From Marthasterias glacialis (lineage: Eukaryota > Echinodermata > Asteroidea > Forcipulatida > Asteriidae): 64,000 bases of DNA. The stretch spans positions 15,162,076-15,226,075 of the forward strand of contig OU452229.1 of the NCBI GenBank assembly GCA_911728455.2. The letters are read 5' to 3'. Of this stretch, positions 56,601-60,472 are shown piece by piece. The position numbers and the translations under genes were made by a program. Positions within the stretch are counted from its first letter, which is position 1. Each line of letters begins with the position of its first letter. The notes below the pieces were generated by a model. That model saw only the letters and a list, made by a program, of their open reading frames with translations, searched no databases and was not told the origin of the DNA.

Positions 56601-59600
56601 CCGGTTAGAGATTTTTTTTTTCCCCCTTTCTGTCAGATCTGGGACGTGTTCTCTTTATATATATACATTTCTTCGCCTCTGCTGATTGAGACCTCGGGTA
56701 TCCATTAGCTGGTCAGTAAGTTGCATTAGTATCCAGCAATGTTTTTAATCATATCAATTAAATAATTAAGTCATGTGTTGCTGAGTGGACGGCAAAATTG
56801 ACTGAGGGTCTTAAAGTGCCTGCCCCCCCCCTACATGTTAATGTACACTACAGATGATATTCTCCTTCATAATTAAGACATGATTCAATCATAATTAGAC
56901 ATAACTAGACAGACAAGCAATGACTTCTTATTCAAACAGTCGAATGTTGATAGTGTGAATATGAATCCCTAGTGATCTTTGAATGATTTAGAGAGAATGA
57001 TTTATTCGTATTGTTATGTCACACATTGACCTTGTTATTCTTGATAGATTTTGATGCACTAGTTGACTTTAATACCTGGACAATCCTGGGTAACCCTCAT
57101 AGAAAAGCTACATAGAATAGCTACATGGTAAAAAAAAGGTGTGCCAAGGTACACCCTTTTTTATTTGTATTGTTATGGCACACCTTGACCTTGTTATCAT
57201 TCTTGATAGATTTTGAGGCACTAGTTAAAATTTCGATGAGGCATTGCTGGGCAATCCTGGGTAACCTTCATAGAAAAGCTACATATCAAAAAGGTGTGCC
57301 AAGGTATACCCTTTGCCCCCCCCCCCCACACCTCTGTTGAATGCCTCACGGCTGACCATACTGCATCAGGAATTTTGGAGCACTAAATAGATAAGTCATG
57401 CGCAAAAGTTGTAATGAGCAAGCAGTCAAGCTACGAGCCTGTATTCAATCAACAACCGGAACCTCTCTAAGTTCATCCCTTAATCAAGGTGTTTTGCATG
57501 GTGGAAAATCCAATCCAAATACACTCAATTCAGATACTGCCTCAGTACACCTTTTTACCCAATGTTCTAAGGCAAGCATAATTACGGAACGATAAAGAGC
57601 AAATAACAAATCAGGTTTTTGTTTTTTTTATTGTTTTTTTATATCAAGAATTTTTGCTTGATATGTGGTGAAGAGTTTACCCACCTATAGTTCCAGAATT
57701 TTGTGGAATAAATTAGTTCTGTATAACAGCCAAAGAAATTGAACCCAGACAATGCTGAGCTCAAGTGTCGACAGTGTCTGCTGTGAACGCCCTCTGTCAG
57801 CTGTTATTCTCCAGATCAACTGATGGGAAAGCTGAAATTTGACGTACAGCTAAGATGGCGGTGATGCGCAAAAAAATTCCTCATAGCACAGATAGGCCCC
57901 TTACTACACACAACATTCTCCACAATCTATTTCTATGGTTAAAAGCGCAGGTAACATTAGGAAGGTTAAATAGGGTTGTGTCCGAACTGCTGGCCATAGC
58001 TGTTGGCCATGCCCAGCCAATAGCCACAGTTGCTTAATTCAGCCAAGGCCTACCAATTACATTTTGGCTGATAAACGTATGACGCCCTTTCAATTAAAAC
58101 AACTTTCCCCTTGCTTATTGCATCAGTGTGAGTAGCAGTTTTGCGAAACCCGACCCAGATCATCTTGAGGAGGATCAATATTTGGATCAATCAAGTACAA
58201 GTCCATGAGATGAGGACAAGTAGCAATCAAGGTCTAAATGGATCAAATGATTAAGACTAAGTAAAGCCCACAATGCTAGACCCTTTACTGTATGAAAATT
58301 AAATCAAAATCCCCCATAGCTTAAGTCTTCCTTGAAAGCTACATGCCCCTCCTTGGTCTGAAACATGAGCAGCGCCAACATTATCAGCACAAATGGATAG
58401 TAATTCATTAACGTAAGCCAGGGATAAGGAAGAGCACTTGACTTATTGTCCTCAAGACTGGACTCCAAATCCATGCAGGGTCAATGGTCTTACTTAACAT
58501 CCTTTAAAGATGAATTTGGAATTGAATCCAACATCTGGTTTCCTTTTTTTTTCTTTTTTTTTTTTAATATATAACTTCAGTTTTGGGAATAAGACACTAA
58601 CTGTAATCGTCCGGCTTTCAGGCAAATGTATCCTGAACTATAACTTGTGAAAATTTCTCCAACATGGCTGACAATGATTTTTGTTAAAACAACATAGCTG
58701 GTCCTTTTTTTTGCATGCTTAAAAAGAAAATTCCACTTCCAATGAAAGTTTTTGTTTTAGGTATTTTCAGCCATCGGTTTGTGCTAGATGTGTACTTCGA
58801 ATGACGCATCTCTACCTGCATCAACTTGTGATTTCTATATTAGAAAATTGAAACTGGGTCGTTAAGAATGCTGTGCAATGTCTTTGAGCAACATTTTGTT
58901 CTATACAAGTAGAGGAAGGTTGAGCAATAGAGCGTTCAATGTTTGGTCGGTCCCCAGCTAGCTTTCTTTTACAACCGCTCTGTACTGCATGGAACACTGA
59001 GCCGTGGGCAACAGGAAAGGAGCAAAGCACGACTTACTCGGTGAGTTTATTCAAAGCCTTGGCTGATTCATAACATGTCAGTTCACTTGATGACTTATTT
59101 TATTTTACCCCATATAATTTTTTTGAATATGAATGGAAAGTATGACATATTAAAAAGAGAAAAATGGTTCAATTCCTTGTAAGGTTCAGTAAAGATACTA
59201 GCTTTTTGGGGTTTTTATCTAAATGAAATAAATGAGGTAAAAACAACTTTATATGACTTTGTTATATGGGAGGTTTCACTTTTTGTACAGATCTTGTTTT
59301 TTTGCATCGTGCAACTTTCAAAACTTTGAAGTCGCATTGATGCAGGTTGCACATGATACAGCACAGCACAATCTACAAGTAAGCGTAGAGTTCCTGTTAA
59401 ATGTAAATTGCAGACAGACTGTCTGCCATTTCATTGATCTCGCAAAGAGCGAACTTTTGCCTCTGAAGAAATAACAAGTGTGGATTGCAAGCTGGGGCCA
59501 CTACATGACACAAATGTGGGGTGACCACCTTTCACTGTGTCGACCACCCGAGGAATACTAAAGCTTCATGTAGTACCACAGGCTTTTTCTCAAGTTGGAG

Positions 59601-60388
59601 CATTTTATGGAGGCGCACACGGCCGCTTAATCTGGAGGGCAATTTAAGGCCCTCTCATTGGTCTATCAATATGACAACGCATGTCTTCTAGATCAACCAA
59701 TAAGATTACGTACACTTGTCATACACATATCTATGGGTACCTGGACATTTTGACCGTGTATGTACATGCACAAGAGCGTACACAAGCCCAACCGAGACAT
59801 ACGGAAGGAAAAGTTAAGCACTGTGAGTTCCGTGTTATGTTTCTGTATTGACTGCTTCTAGTAAAAGGTCATCCACCTATTTTCTTATTAGTGAATTTGG
59901 GTCATTAACAGATAATCAGATAGGTTTCTCAGCATTTTGAAGTTCACTAGGTGTCAAGTTGGTTTCTATTTTAATTTCTCAGATAAAGTGCAAAACGTAG
60001 TTATTCATACTGAAAACCCTCAAAAAACTTGCTTCCAAACTCTAAGCAGAAAATATTACCCTTCACTTTTATTTGCTCAACAAAAACGGTCAGCTGTGAG
60101 CAAACTATACGCTTGATTCTCCTGTGCTTAGCATCTATTCCTGCTTACCAGATTCATGCAATTTGATCCGTTTAATTCTAAAGAGTTGAAAGCGTTTGCA
60201 TTTCCGTGACTACCCTAGCTGTATTCTCTCTTCAAACCAACTCCATGATTGACCCACATACCTGTACTCCATGAGTAGCTAAATGAATTTGATGAGTCCC
60301 CAAACATCCCTCCGACAATCCCCCCAGAGACCGGGATGCAGAAAAACTCCAAGTACAAGGGAACGACGAACGTCCACAGAAGGTCCAT
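239..60388 (-). CDS. THSD7A: THSD7A/B-like multi-TSP1-repeat transmembrane protein gene, 5' part (15 coding exons; 3' end outside window)
   Basis: Coding exons joined on the minus strand: 60388-60262, 45261-44541, 43994-43722, 21941-21793, 20059-19895, 16253-16045, 8298-8112, 6811-6589, 6235-6120, 4293-4078, 3170-2976, 2426-2142, 1983-1805, 921-791, 395-239. They total 3333 nt, or 1111 codons with no stop. The product has an N-terminal signal peptide followed by alternating TSP type-1 modules. One kind has GPWxxC-type cores, the other WxxWSxC-xTCG cores with six cysteines. This alternation and the residue-by-residue resemblance fit vertebrate THSD7A/THSD7B, single-pass proteins of about 1650 residues, so roughly a third is missing to the left. 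Vertebrate THSD7A is linked to endothelial migration, filopodia and podocytes; its role in invertebrates is inferred only. A versus B paralogy cannot be decided here, so the symbol denotes the family. WxxW motifs suggest C-mannosylation and CSxTCG motifs suggest O-fucosylation. Confidence 0.93.
396..790 (-). other. intron 14
   Basis: 395 bp between GT-AG sites. A-rich, with a short poly-A stretch near 485-497. No gene or recognisable repeat seen. Confidence 0.85.
791..921 (-). CDS. THSD7A: coding exon 14: end of TSP1 repeat 15 and core of repeat 16 (residues 1016-1058)
   Basis: Acceptor ATTTGACAG|ATAT, donor GAAGTCGG|GTAAAT (phase 0 in, phase 2 out). It encodes IYQRLPCRSDAHSRLLWYKG, PWQECEITQGNGSCGQGHQR. 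It aligns with VYEVVPCHSDCNQYLW...ENCGEGVQTRKV in vertebrate THSD7A. The last cysteine of repeat 15 (SDC) is replaced by SDA (Ala1026, codon 891-889). NGS is a possible N-glycosylation sequon. Confidence 0.9.
922..1804 (-). other. intron 13
   Basis: 883 bp. It contains a 93-bp tandem duplication (967-1153) and, on the opposite strand, a 133-codon open frame (1241-1642) with no recognisable domain, which I do not call. Confidence 0.8.
967..1153. repeat. tandem duplication, 93-bp unit, 2 copies
   Basis: The segment from CAGTCTTGAAGATGAT (967) recurs as CAGTCTTAAAGATGAT at 1060. Both copies run through GGAGAAGCTTCCAAG to AATCTTAATAAAGTTATGA. The copies are clearly similar with scattered substitutions. 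Confidence 0.9.
1805..1983 (-). CDS. THSD7A: coding exon 13: end of TSP1 repeat 14 and most of repeat 15 (residues 956-1015)
   Basis: Acceptor TTTCCGTAG|ATTTT, donor GCAACAGG|GTGAGT (phase 1 in, phase 0 out). It encodes FMVEMCEIPC, PEDCQLGPWSSWSECSRTSG, MIRWREI and VGRPCPTPERGNR. The expected cysteine of the xTCG motif is serine here (Ser985, codon 1897-1895). All the other WxxW-type repeats in this protein keep it. Confidence 0.92.
2142..2426 (-). CDS. THSD7A: coding exon 12: end of TSP1 repeat 13 and most of repeat 14 (residues 861-955)
   Basis: Acceptor GTTTTGTAG|GTTTG, donor GATACAG|GTAGGA (phase 1 in, phase 1 out). It encodes SRRLAECSNEELYPLAET, SPCRC (repeat 13), YSLQPTGIWSDCFMEP, GGCGLGVRYRAEMCMDEEG and VDSAKCGSDT (repeat 14). 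The diagnostic LYPLxETxxCxC and PxGxWSDC segments of THSD7 proteins are both present. The open frame runs upstream past the acceptor into intronic repeat, which is not coding. Confidence 0.93.
2427..2975 (-). other. intron 11
   Basis: 549 bp, mostly occupied by a dispersed repeat (2465-2835). A T-rich acceptor tract lies directly beside exon 12. Confidence 0.85.
2465..2835 (+). repeat. SINE-like dispersed repeat with tRNA-type B box
   Basis: Starts with ATAATAATACGCAATTC, then TATATAGCGCTTTATCAC and a second half containing GTGTCTTGCTTAAGGACACA, a short hairpin. Next comes GACCGGGACTCAAACCCA, which resembles a degenerate pol III B box. I recognise this layout from marine invertebrate interspersed repeats. 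Exact boundaries and family are uncertain. Confidence 0.55.
2976..3170 (-). CDS. THSD7A: coding exon 11: end of TSP1 repeat 12 and first half of repeat 13 (residues 796-860)
   Basis: Acceptor CTCTTGCAG|AGGTG, donor TAATTG|GTGAGA (phase 1 in, phase 1 out). It encodes VQCQREGGMQVDVDLCLRYG, then SCHILCEGEC (end of repeat 12), and ELTEWSRWTDCPETCNGRKT with a basic RRRRLIG loop. It corresponds to the CQDDCQLTSWSKFSSCNGDC segment of vertebrate THSD7A. Confidence 0.92.
3385..3903 (+). mobile_element. hAT-like non-autonomous element with degenerate GGTCTCG/GGTCTTG arrays
   Basis: Left end CAGTGTTGCAGGTCTCG and right end GTCTTGACTACAACAC are imperfect inverted repeats (CAGTGTTGTAGTC type). Flanking octamers TCTATTGC and CCTATAGT match at 5 of 8 positions, a decayed target duplication at best. 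Both terminal regions (3395-3500 and 3800-3895) consist of degenerate GGTCTCG, GGTCTTG and GAGACC motifs, and the centre is unrelated A-rich sequence. No coding capacity. A longer element in intron 7 shares the termini and layout. Confidence 0.6.
3905..4075 (-). repeat. two degenerate tandem copies of the 3' part of coding exon 10
   Basis: On the minus strand the exon segment TATGACTGGGTACC...GAGGTAAAT recurs at about 4070 (TATGACTGGGTACTGGG...GGGAG|GTGAGT). It recurs again at about 3986 (TGGCTGGGTACTGGG...ACCTATTTGAAGACAG, GCAACTGGGTTGC). The CCCAGT/CCCAGC landmark on the plus strand falls at 4167, 4063 and 3981, giving offsets of 104 and 82 bp. The first downstream copy carries a consensus-strength donor at 3994. 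Confidence 0.8.
4078..4293 (-). CDS. THSD7A: coding exon 10: end of TSP1 repeat 11 and first half of repeat 12 (residues 724-795)
   Basis: Acceptor AATCCAAG|GTCTT with a T-rich tract upstream, donor ACAAGAG|GTAAAT (phase 1 in, phase 1 out). It encodes FLHIRNRYILNRDKYGG, QPCPKLQERQVC and PDSC (repeat 11), then YDWVPGQWGDCQLPIG, DACGDGLQTR (repeat 12). The last 100 nt or so, with the donor, recur twice as degenerate tandem copies just downstream in the intron (to about 3905). One of those copies carries a strong GAG|GTGAGT donor. Confidence 0.88.
4294..6119 (-). other. intron 9
   Basis: About 1.8 kb. It contains a possible hAT-like element with internal repeats (4933-5803) and an eroded copy of the GGGCCC...GAGCTGCTTAAGC inverted-repeat family (about 5870-6060). 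Confidence 0.8.
4933..5803. mobile_element. non-autonomous element with CA(T/G)CGGCGTAGCGA-type ends and internal 140-170 bp repeats
   Basis: Left end CATGGCGTAGCGACCGG (4933) and right end TTCGCTACGCCGCTG (5803) are imperfect inverted repeats. The octamer ACATGCAA lies directly left of it and again a few bases right of it. Internally a unit with GGCAACTTGACGGCC, then AGCCCTGAAAA and TTAGAGCGTC recurs near 5133, 5274 and 5441. There is no coding sequence. Classification as hAT-like is inference. Confidence 0.55.
6120..6235 (-). CDS. THSD7A: coding exon 9: end of TSP1 repeat 10 and start of repeat 11 (residues 685-723)
   Basis: A short exon (116 nt) with no long open frame of its own, found by phase and homology. 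Acceptor AACTACAG|ATGC, donor CAAACTG|GTGAGT (phase 2 in, phase 1 out). It encodes CSEQGKPDSVRECHIPC (end of repeat 10) and PQDCIVTGFGEWSQCSQTC. This matches the KKCPESLRP...KKDCIVTPYSDWTSC stretch of vertebrate THSD7A. Confidence 0.9.
6236..6588 (-). other. intron 8
   Basis: 353 bp of AT-rich sequence between GT-AG sites. Nothing recognisable. Confidence 0.85.
6589..6811 (-). CDS. THSD7A: coding exon 8: end of TSP1 repeat 9 and most of repeat 10 (residues 611-684)
   Basis: Acceptor GGTAACAG|GAGG, donor GAAAAG|GTAAGC (phase 1 in, phase 2 out). It encodes GHECPLTRHL to ACNEHSC (end of repeat 9), then FAWSTSEWSECLGG, MCSVGRKTRSMVCVRT and APEKR. It aligns with the HWQTGPWGQC...CSVGMQTRKVICVR part of vertebrate THSD7A. 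Confidence 0.94.
6812..8111 (-). other. intron 7
   Basis: 1.3 kb, nearly half of it a hAT-like element (7086-7635). The rest is unremarkable apart from a short CG-rich alternating purine-pyrimidine stretch (GCGTGCGTGCGCGC, about 7924-7937). Confidence 0.85.
7086..7635. mobile_element. hAT-like non-autonomous element built of degenerate GAGTACT arrays
   Basis: Left end CAGGGTTGCAGTC and right end GTACTACAACACTG form inverted termini of the same type as the element at 3385. Flanking octamers TCATCAGC and TCAGCTGC match at 6 of 8 positions, as expected for an old hAT 8-bp target duplication. Both ends (about 7100-7290 and 7490-7630) are packed with GAGTAC, AGTACT and CAAGTAC motifs, and the middle is AT-rich. 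No coding capacity. Confidence 0.7.
8112..8298 (-). CDS. THSD7A: coding exon 7: end of TSP1 repeat 8 and first half of repeat 9 (residues 549-610)
   Basis: Acceptor CTTTCCTAG|GATAC, donor TCTGCTG|GTATGG (phase 0 in, phase 1 out). It encodes DTVDEELC to CWLPC (end of repeat 8), then NDCVVDTWADWSPCSHACGK, MQTRYRNIRAYPSA. This matches the CPKDCVLSTWSTWSSCSHTC segment of vertebrate THSD7A, including its RxR layer residues. Confidence 0.94.
8839..8998. mobile_element. MITE-like inverted-repeat element (GGGCCC...GAGCTGCTTAAGC family)
   Basis: Begins ATAGCTGCTTAAA, has the family core GCTAAGCA...AAGATACCAGTCACAAAT and TGGCTGGTAACCTTATTCTGG-like sequence, and ends TTAGGCCCC. It shares order and motifs with copies at 23965, 36889 and 49632 in this window. 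Confidence 0.75.
10525..10557. repeat. (AG)n microsatellite
   Basis: Uninterrupted alternating GA over about 33 bp. Confidence 0.95.
11509..11552. repeat. (TAAA)n-rich tract
   Basis: AAAT/TAAA units with a few interruptions. Confidence 0.85.
12083..12207. mobile_element. MITE-like element with ACACTCTAAAAA termini
   Basis: Left end TACACTCTAAAAACTAAC and right end GACTAACTTTTGTTTTAGAGTGTA are inverted repeats of each other apart from a small insertion. Both ends abut TA, as in Tc1/mariner-type small elements. The interior is a run of TTAGTCAAAA and TTTTGACTAA motifs. About 125 bp, no coding capacity. Superfamily assignment is inference. Confidence 0.65.
12295..12560 (+). repeat. SINE-like repeat with tRNA-type B box
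   Basis: Contains GTGGGTTCGAATCCCA, a perfect-stem T-arm and B box, followed by GACACTTGAGTATTCTTGAGC. Further on it has TTCTGTAGCCCACACCTTAAG, GTGGCCTTTGGGCCTCG and GTAATGGGTGGAGG. The upstream half does not form a credible tRNA, so I read this as a tRNA-derived SINE remnant. Confidence 0.55.
13856..13884. repeat. (TTG)n microsatellite
   Basis: About nine TGT/TTG units in a row. Confidence 0.95.
14334..14384. repeat. dispersed motif, copy 1 of 4 (TTAATGGCCTCGCGTTTCGACCC type)
   Basis: TTAATGGCCTCGCGTTTCG then ACCCTAGCAGAGTC and TTTCTCAAAGGCT. A near-identical copy is at 17827-17876. Related pieces lie at 41275-41307 (opposite orientation) and 54398-54422. Confidence 0.8.
14979..15014. repeat. 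(TTTG)n microsatellite
   Basis: About nine TTTG units. Confidence 0.95.
15405..15595 (+). mobile_element. hAT-like non-autonomous element (CAGTGGCGTAACC family), poly-G rich
   Basis: Left end CAGTGGTTTAACCAGACATT, right end GGTTACATCACTA. Flanking octamers CTGCTGAT and CTAATGAT agree at 6 of 8 positions. The interior has AGCTATTTAATGTATTGAAC, a phrase shared with the element at 33881, and long G runs. About 191 bp. Confidence 0.75.
16045..16253 (-). CDS. THSD7A: coding exon 6: end of TSP1 repeat 7 and most of repeat 8 (residues 479-548)
   Basis: Acceptor CTCTTCTAG|GTCAC, donor AATCAA|GTAAGA (phase 1 in, phase 0 out). It encodes HKIRTREVATEAEHGG, DCPHL to AFC (end of repeat 7), then FSWHAEDLGACIPV, ARCGEGNQELNITC and LDVNQ of repeat 8. 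NIT is a possible N-glycosylation sequon. Confidence 0.93.
17685..17711. repeat. 27-nt palindrome (13-bp arms, 1-nt centre)
   Basis: AGTTTTCGTCTCA, then C, then TGAGACGAAAACT. The arms are perfect reverse complements and the sequence could form a tight hairpin or cruciform. It is probably the centre of an old inverted-repeat element. Confidence 0.9.
17827..17876. repeat. dispersed motif, copy 2 of 4
   Basis: TTAATGGCCTCACGTTTCA, ACCCTAGCAGAGTC, TTTCTCAAAGGCT. Differs from the copy at 14334 by only a few bases. Confidence 0.8.
19895..20059 (-). CDS. THSD7A: coding exon 5: end of TSP1 repeat 6 and start of repeat 7 (residues 424-478)
   Basis: Acceptor CACGATAG|ACCT, donor CTCAAAG|GTGAG (phase 1 in, phase 1 out). 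It encodes SLCNPNAKPEPIGQCAVPC (end of repeat 6), then PCQVTPWSQWSECVSDQC and a lysine-rich SKKLK. The split inside the basic loop of repeat 7 corresponds to a GKKGFK-like stretch in the vertebrate protein. Confidence 0.92.
20060..21792 (-). other. intron 4
   Basis: 1.7 kb of AT-rich sequence between exons 5 and 4. No recognised repeat or gene. Confidence 0.8.
21793..21941 (-). CDS. THSD7A: coding exon 4: first half of TSP1 repeat 6 (residues 374-423)
   Basis: Acceptor CTCGTACAG|GTATG, donor GATACGG|GTAAGA (phase 2 in, phase 1 out). It encodes YVWHSTEWGGCSVDAML, then KLCGGGVHQRDVFC and FNDTG, matching the GWRTTEW...LCGGGIQTREVYC segment of vertebrate THSD7A. The exon is 149 nt, so skipping it would shift the frame. 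The exon itself opens with a 5'-splice-site-like GTATGT, after an intron of about 21.8 kb. NDT is a possible N-glycosylation sequon. Confidence 0.92.
23965..24155. mobile_element. MITE-like inverted-repeat element (GGGCCC family), eroded copy
   Basis: CTGGGCCTAAATTCATAAAG at the left, GCTAAGCAGTTTTTATCAAT then CTAGGCCCA at the right. Terminal inverted-repeat layout as in the better copies at 36889 and 49632. Confidence 0.65.
27735..28030 (+). repeat. dispersed repeat family B (GTTCATACCAGTA...), copy 1, with nested poly-C insertion
   Basis: Shares AGTTCATACCAGTA, TCTTCCA and GAAATACTGTTATA with copies at 38474 and 63195. It also shares ATTGCCACAATCAAA and a GTAATTTTCACAGATTG-like tail with the 63195 copy. 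Between GGCAACATTTG and CCAAGACTC it is split by a C run and GCTGGTTACACCACTG, the right end of a hAT-like element. Confidence 0.65.
27806..27862 (-). mobile_element. poly-C tract plus right end of CAGTGGTGTAACC-type element, truncated
   Basis: More than 30 consecutive C (27809-27840), then CTGGTTACACCACTG. This ending matches the reverse complement of CAGTGGCGTAACC termini seen elsewhere in the window. No left terminus remains. Confidence 0.5.
28575..28810 (-). repeat. dispersed repeat family A, copy 1 (in gene-sense orientation)
   Basis: On the minus strand it has CAAAACTGGGTTTATTTGC, AAGGTAAGTATTTCTCAAC, ACATTTAAGACATCACATT and CACTTTTAATGCC. The same order appears on the plus strand at 37195 and, more eroded, at 53700. 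Confidence 0.75.
32674..32790. mobile_element. MITE-like palindromic element (GGATTTCACAAA termini)
   Basis: TGGGGTGGATTTCACAAA at the left and TTTGTGAAATCCAGACCC at the right are inverted repeats. The interior consists of ACTAGTCTTAACTTATGAC and TAGGACTAG/CTAGTCCTA motifs that are themselves palindromic. About 117 bp. This resembles a small element common in deuterostome invertebrates. Confidence 0.8.
33881..34040 (+). mobile_element. hAT-like non-autonomous element (CAGTGGCGTAACC family) with 7/8 target duplication
   Basis: Left end CAGTGGCGTAACCCAACATT, right end GATTATGCCATCG. Flanked by ACACAAAA and ACACAAAG, an 8-bp target duplication with one mismatch. The interior GAGCTATTTCATGTATTGAA and long G runs are shared with the element at 15405. 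About 160 bp. Confidence 0.85.
34425..34500 (+). repeat. tRNA-like/SINE fragment with A- and B-box-like motifs
   Basis: CCGTTGCTCAGCCAGTAGC, then about 25 bases later GGTTCAAATCC. Spacing suits a pol III promoter, but a cloverleaf with a matched acceptor stem is not visible. More likely a SINE head than a working tRNA. Confidence 0.4.
35653..35840. repeat. tandem duplication, 116-bp unit, 2 copies
   Basis: CAGCAACAGGAAACTTCTTT starts at 35653 and again at 35769. Both run through ACAATGTTCAATCATAAAAA and AATGAAGAATGGTCAGAC with almost no differences, so the duplication is fairly recent. Confidence 0.92.
36761..36888. mobile_element. MITE-like element (GGGCCC family), left part only
   Basis: GCCTTATTTCATAGGGCTGC, TTCTGCTAAGCAAAAAATAA, GATACCAGTCACAGATTG and GGCTGGTAACCTTATTCC. 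It breaks off where the next copy starts at 36889. Confidence 0.75.
36889..37089. mobile_element. MITE-like element (GGGCCC family), near-complete copy
   Basis: Left GGCCGAATTTCATAGAGC, right GCAGCTTTATGAAATAGGGC: inverted termini. The interior has GTATGCTTACCAGAATAAGG, GTGATTGGTATCCTGCTC and TTTGCTGAGCAGAAAATTGC. About 200 bp, self-complementary over most of its length. Confidence 0.85.
37195..37470 (+). repeat. dispersed repeat family A, copy 2
   Basis: CAAAACTGGGTTTATTTGC, ATATCAGGTAAGTATTTCTC, AATCACATCACAAATCATTG and CACTTTTAATGCCATTTCG. Parallel to the minus-strand copy at 28575. Confidence 0.75.
38474..38590 (+). repeat. dispersed repeat family B, copy 2
   Basis: AAGTTCATACCAGTAGCATA, TCTTCCATAGCAATATTTC, TGTCTGAAATATTGT and ATTTTAATTTTGGTTGTAAC. 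Same order as copies at 27735 and 63195. Confidence 0.65.
41030..41890. repeat. purine-rich tract (GA-rich on plus strand)
   Basis: About 0.85 kb in which the plus strand is dominated by GA, GGA and AAG runs (for example GAAAGGAAGGAAATGATGGGG, 41056 on). The dispersed motif at 41275-41307 interrupts it. On the gene-sense strand this is a long pyrimidine-rich stretch. No unit repeats perfectly. Confidence 0.7.
41275..41307 (-). repeat. dispersed motif, copy 3 of 4 (inverted)
   Basis: GCCTTTGAGGAAAGACTCTG, CTAGGTTGGGAG is the reverse complement of the motif at 14334 with a few changes. Confidence 0.65.
43722..43994 (-). CDS. THSD7A: coding exon 3: end of TSP1 repeat 4 and repeat 5 (residues 283-373)
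   Basis: Acceptor TTCTTGCCAG|CC, donor CCCCAG|GTCAGC (phase 2 in, phase 2 out). It encodes RCYLNQN through FQSC (end of repeat 4), then repeat 5: DCDTTSWSSWSSCPSPC, a basic loop (VYKERKRS) and LCPKL to LDCPR. All six cysteines of the WxxW-type repeat are present. The donor is weak at +3/+4 and is followed about 40-85 nt into the intron by a long T-rich tract on the sense strand. Confidence 0.93.
43995..44540 (-). other. intron 2
   Basis: 546 bp. Contains a (TTGA)n-type tract at 44192-44265. Otherwise unremarkable. Confidence 0.85.
44192..44265. repeat. (GATT)n microsatellite, interrupted
   Basis: Mostly TTGA/GATT units with occasional C substitutions (GATTGACC, GATTGATCG, GATTGCTTG). Confidence 0.92.
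44541..45261 (-). CDS. THSD7A: coding exon 2: TSP1 repeats 1-4 (residues 43-282)
   Basis: A 721-nt exon, by far the largest. Acceptor TTTGTAG|GTCC, donor GATGATGG|GTAAGC (phase 1 in, phase 2 out). It encodes the rest of repeat 1 (PWGICNGNQCG, then CFKVC), repeat 2 (FAWLSGDWEKC, ending CFTPC), repeat 3 (NCIVGTFKQWSEC, SSCGNGTQTRTR, then GGRSCPNL) and the first part of repeat 4 (KVGTWMKC, IGLQSRSVSC). NGT and NLS are possible N-glycosylation sequons. A single large exon covering the first repeats is consistent with what I recall of vertebrate THSD7 genes. Confidence 0.95.
47579..47612. repeat. (ATC)n microsatellite
   Basis: About eleven uninterrupted TCA units. Confidence 0.95.
49072..49275. 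repeat. tandem duplication, 106-bp unit, 2 copies
   Basis: AAAGTTGATGATGGAGTTAG at about 49073 recurs as AAAGTTGATGATTGAGTTAC at about 49179. Both continue through AAAGAGGTAAG, GCAGAATTCCACCATGTGAA-like sequence and CCTAAAATCTAA. Confidence 0.9.
49632..49819. mobile_element. MITE-like element (GGGCCC family), near-complete copy
   Basis: Left TGGGCCCAACTTCATAGAGC, right GCAGCTCTATGAAATTGGACC. The interior has GATGCCAGTCACAAATGG and TGGCTGGTAACCTTATTCTG. About 188 bp with inverted termini of more than 20 bp. Confidence 0.85.
51086..51133. repeat. inverted repeat, 14-bp perfect arms, each holding a YY1-like site
   Basis: GTCCGCCATTTTGT (51086-51099) and ACAAAATGGCGGAC (51120-51133) are exact reverse complements around a 20-nt loop. 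CCGCCATTTTG matches the known YY1 consensus on each arm. Its neighbourhood (about 50900-51180) looks like an interspersed repeat, so a mobile origin is likely. Confidence 0.85.
53700..53960 (+). repeat. dispersed repeat family A, copy 3
   Basis: CAAATAGATGAGAATAAGAG, CTACCAGGTAAGTATTTCTC, AATGTTTAAGACATCACATC and TTTAGTGTCATTTTAC. More diverged than the copies at 28575 and 37195. Confidence 0.7.
57002..57316. repeat. tandem duplication, 159-bp unit, 2 copies
   Basis: TTATTCGTATTGTTATGTCA at 57002 recurs as TTATTTGTATTGTTATGGCA at 57161. Both contain TCTTGATAGATTTTGA, CAATCCTGGGTAACC and TAGAAAAGCTACAT, and end in AAGGTGTGCCAAGGTA. Confidence 0.9.
60262..60388 (-). CDS. THSD7A: coding exon 1: start codon and signal peptide (residues 1-42)
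   Basis: Begins with ATG at 60388 in good context (G at -3, G at +4), the first Met after an in-frame stop. Residues 2-21 are strongly hydrophobic (LLWTFVVPLYLEFFCIPV core) and look like a cleaved signal peptide. The exon ends with FSYSWST, the start of the first TSP1 repeat. The donor is ACAG|GTATGT (phase 1). It joins exon 2 to recreate a Thr-Gly-Pro-Trp-Gly core that matches the first vertebrate THSD7A repeat. About 15 kb of intron follows. Confidence 0.88.
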
Positions 60389-60472
60389 GACTGTGTCGTC
60401 AACACCACCACGGTAACGGAATAGAATCTTCTACTTGCTTCTTGTTATCTTCCTTCCTCAGTTCCACATAAC
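60389..60472 (-). other. THSD7A: 5'UTR part of first coding exon, with upstream splice acceptor
   Basis: Read on the minus strand, a long pyrimidine tract ends in CCCCTGCAG at 60473, a textbook 3' splice site. It is followed by about 84 nt of leader before the ATG. An in-frame TAG lies 15 codons upstream of the ATG (60431-60433), so the leader is non-coding. The exon therefore probably receives a separate non-coding first exon located above 60.5 kb or beyond the window. The acceptor call is inference from sequence only. Confidence 0.6.

Larger units (their letters stand above)
45262..60261 (-). other. intron 1 (15 kb)
   Basis: No exon could be supported. It contains an ATC array (47579-47612), a 106-bp tandem duplication (49072-49275), an inverted-repeat element (49632-49819), a hairpin with two YY1-like sites (51086-51133) and dispersed family A copy 3 (53700-53960). 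T runs lie at 45871-45888, 53459-53480 and 55846-55871, with a 159-bp duplication at 57002-57316 and an eroded inverted-repeat element near 60040-60172. The stretch at 56290-56510 is unique and relatively GC-rich. Confidence 0.75.
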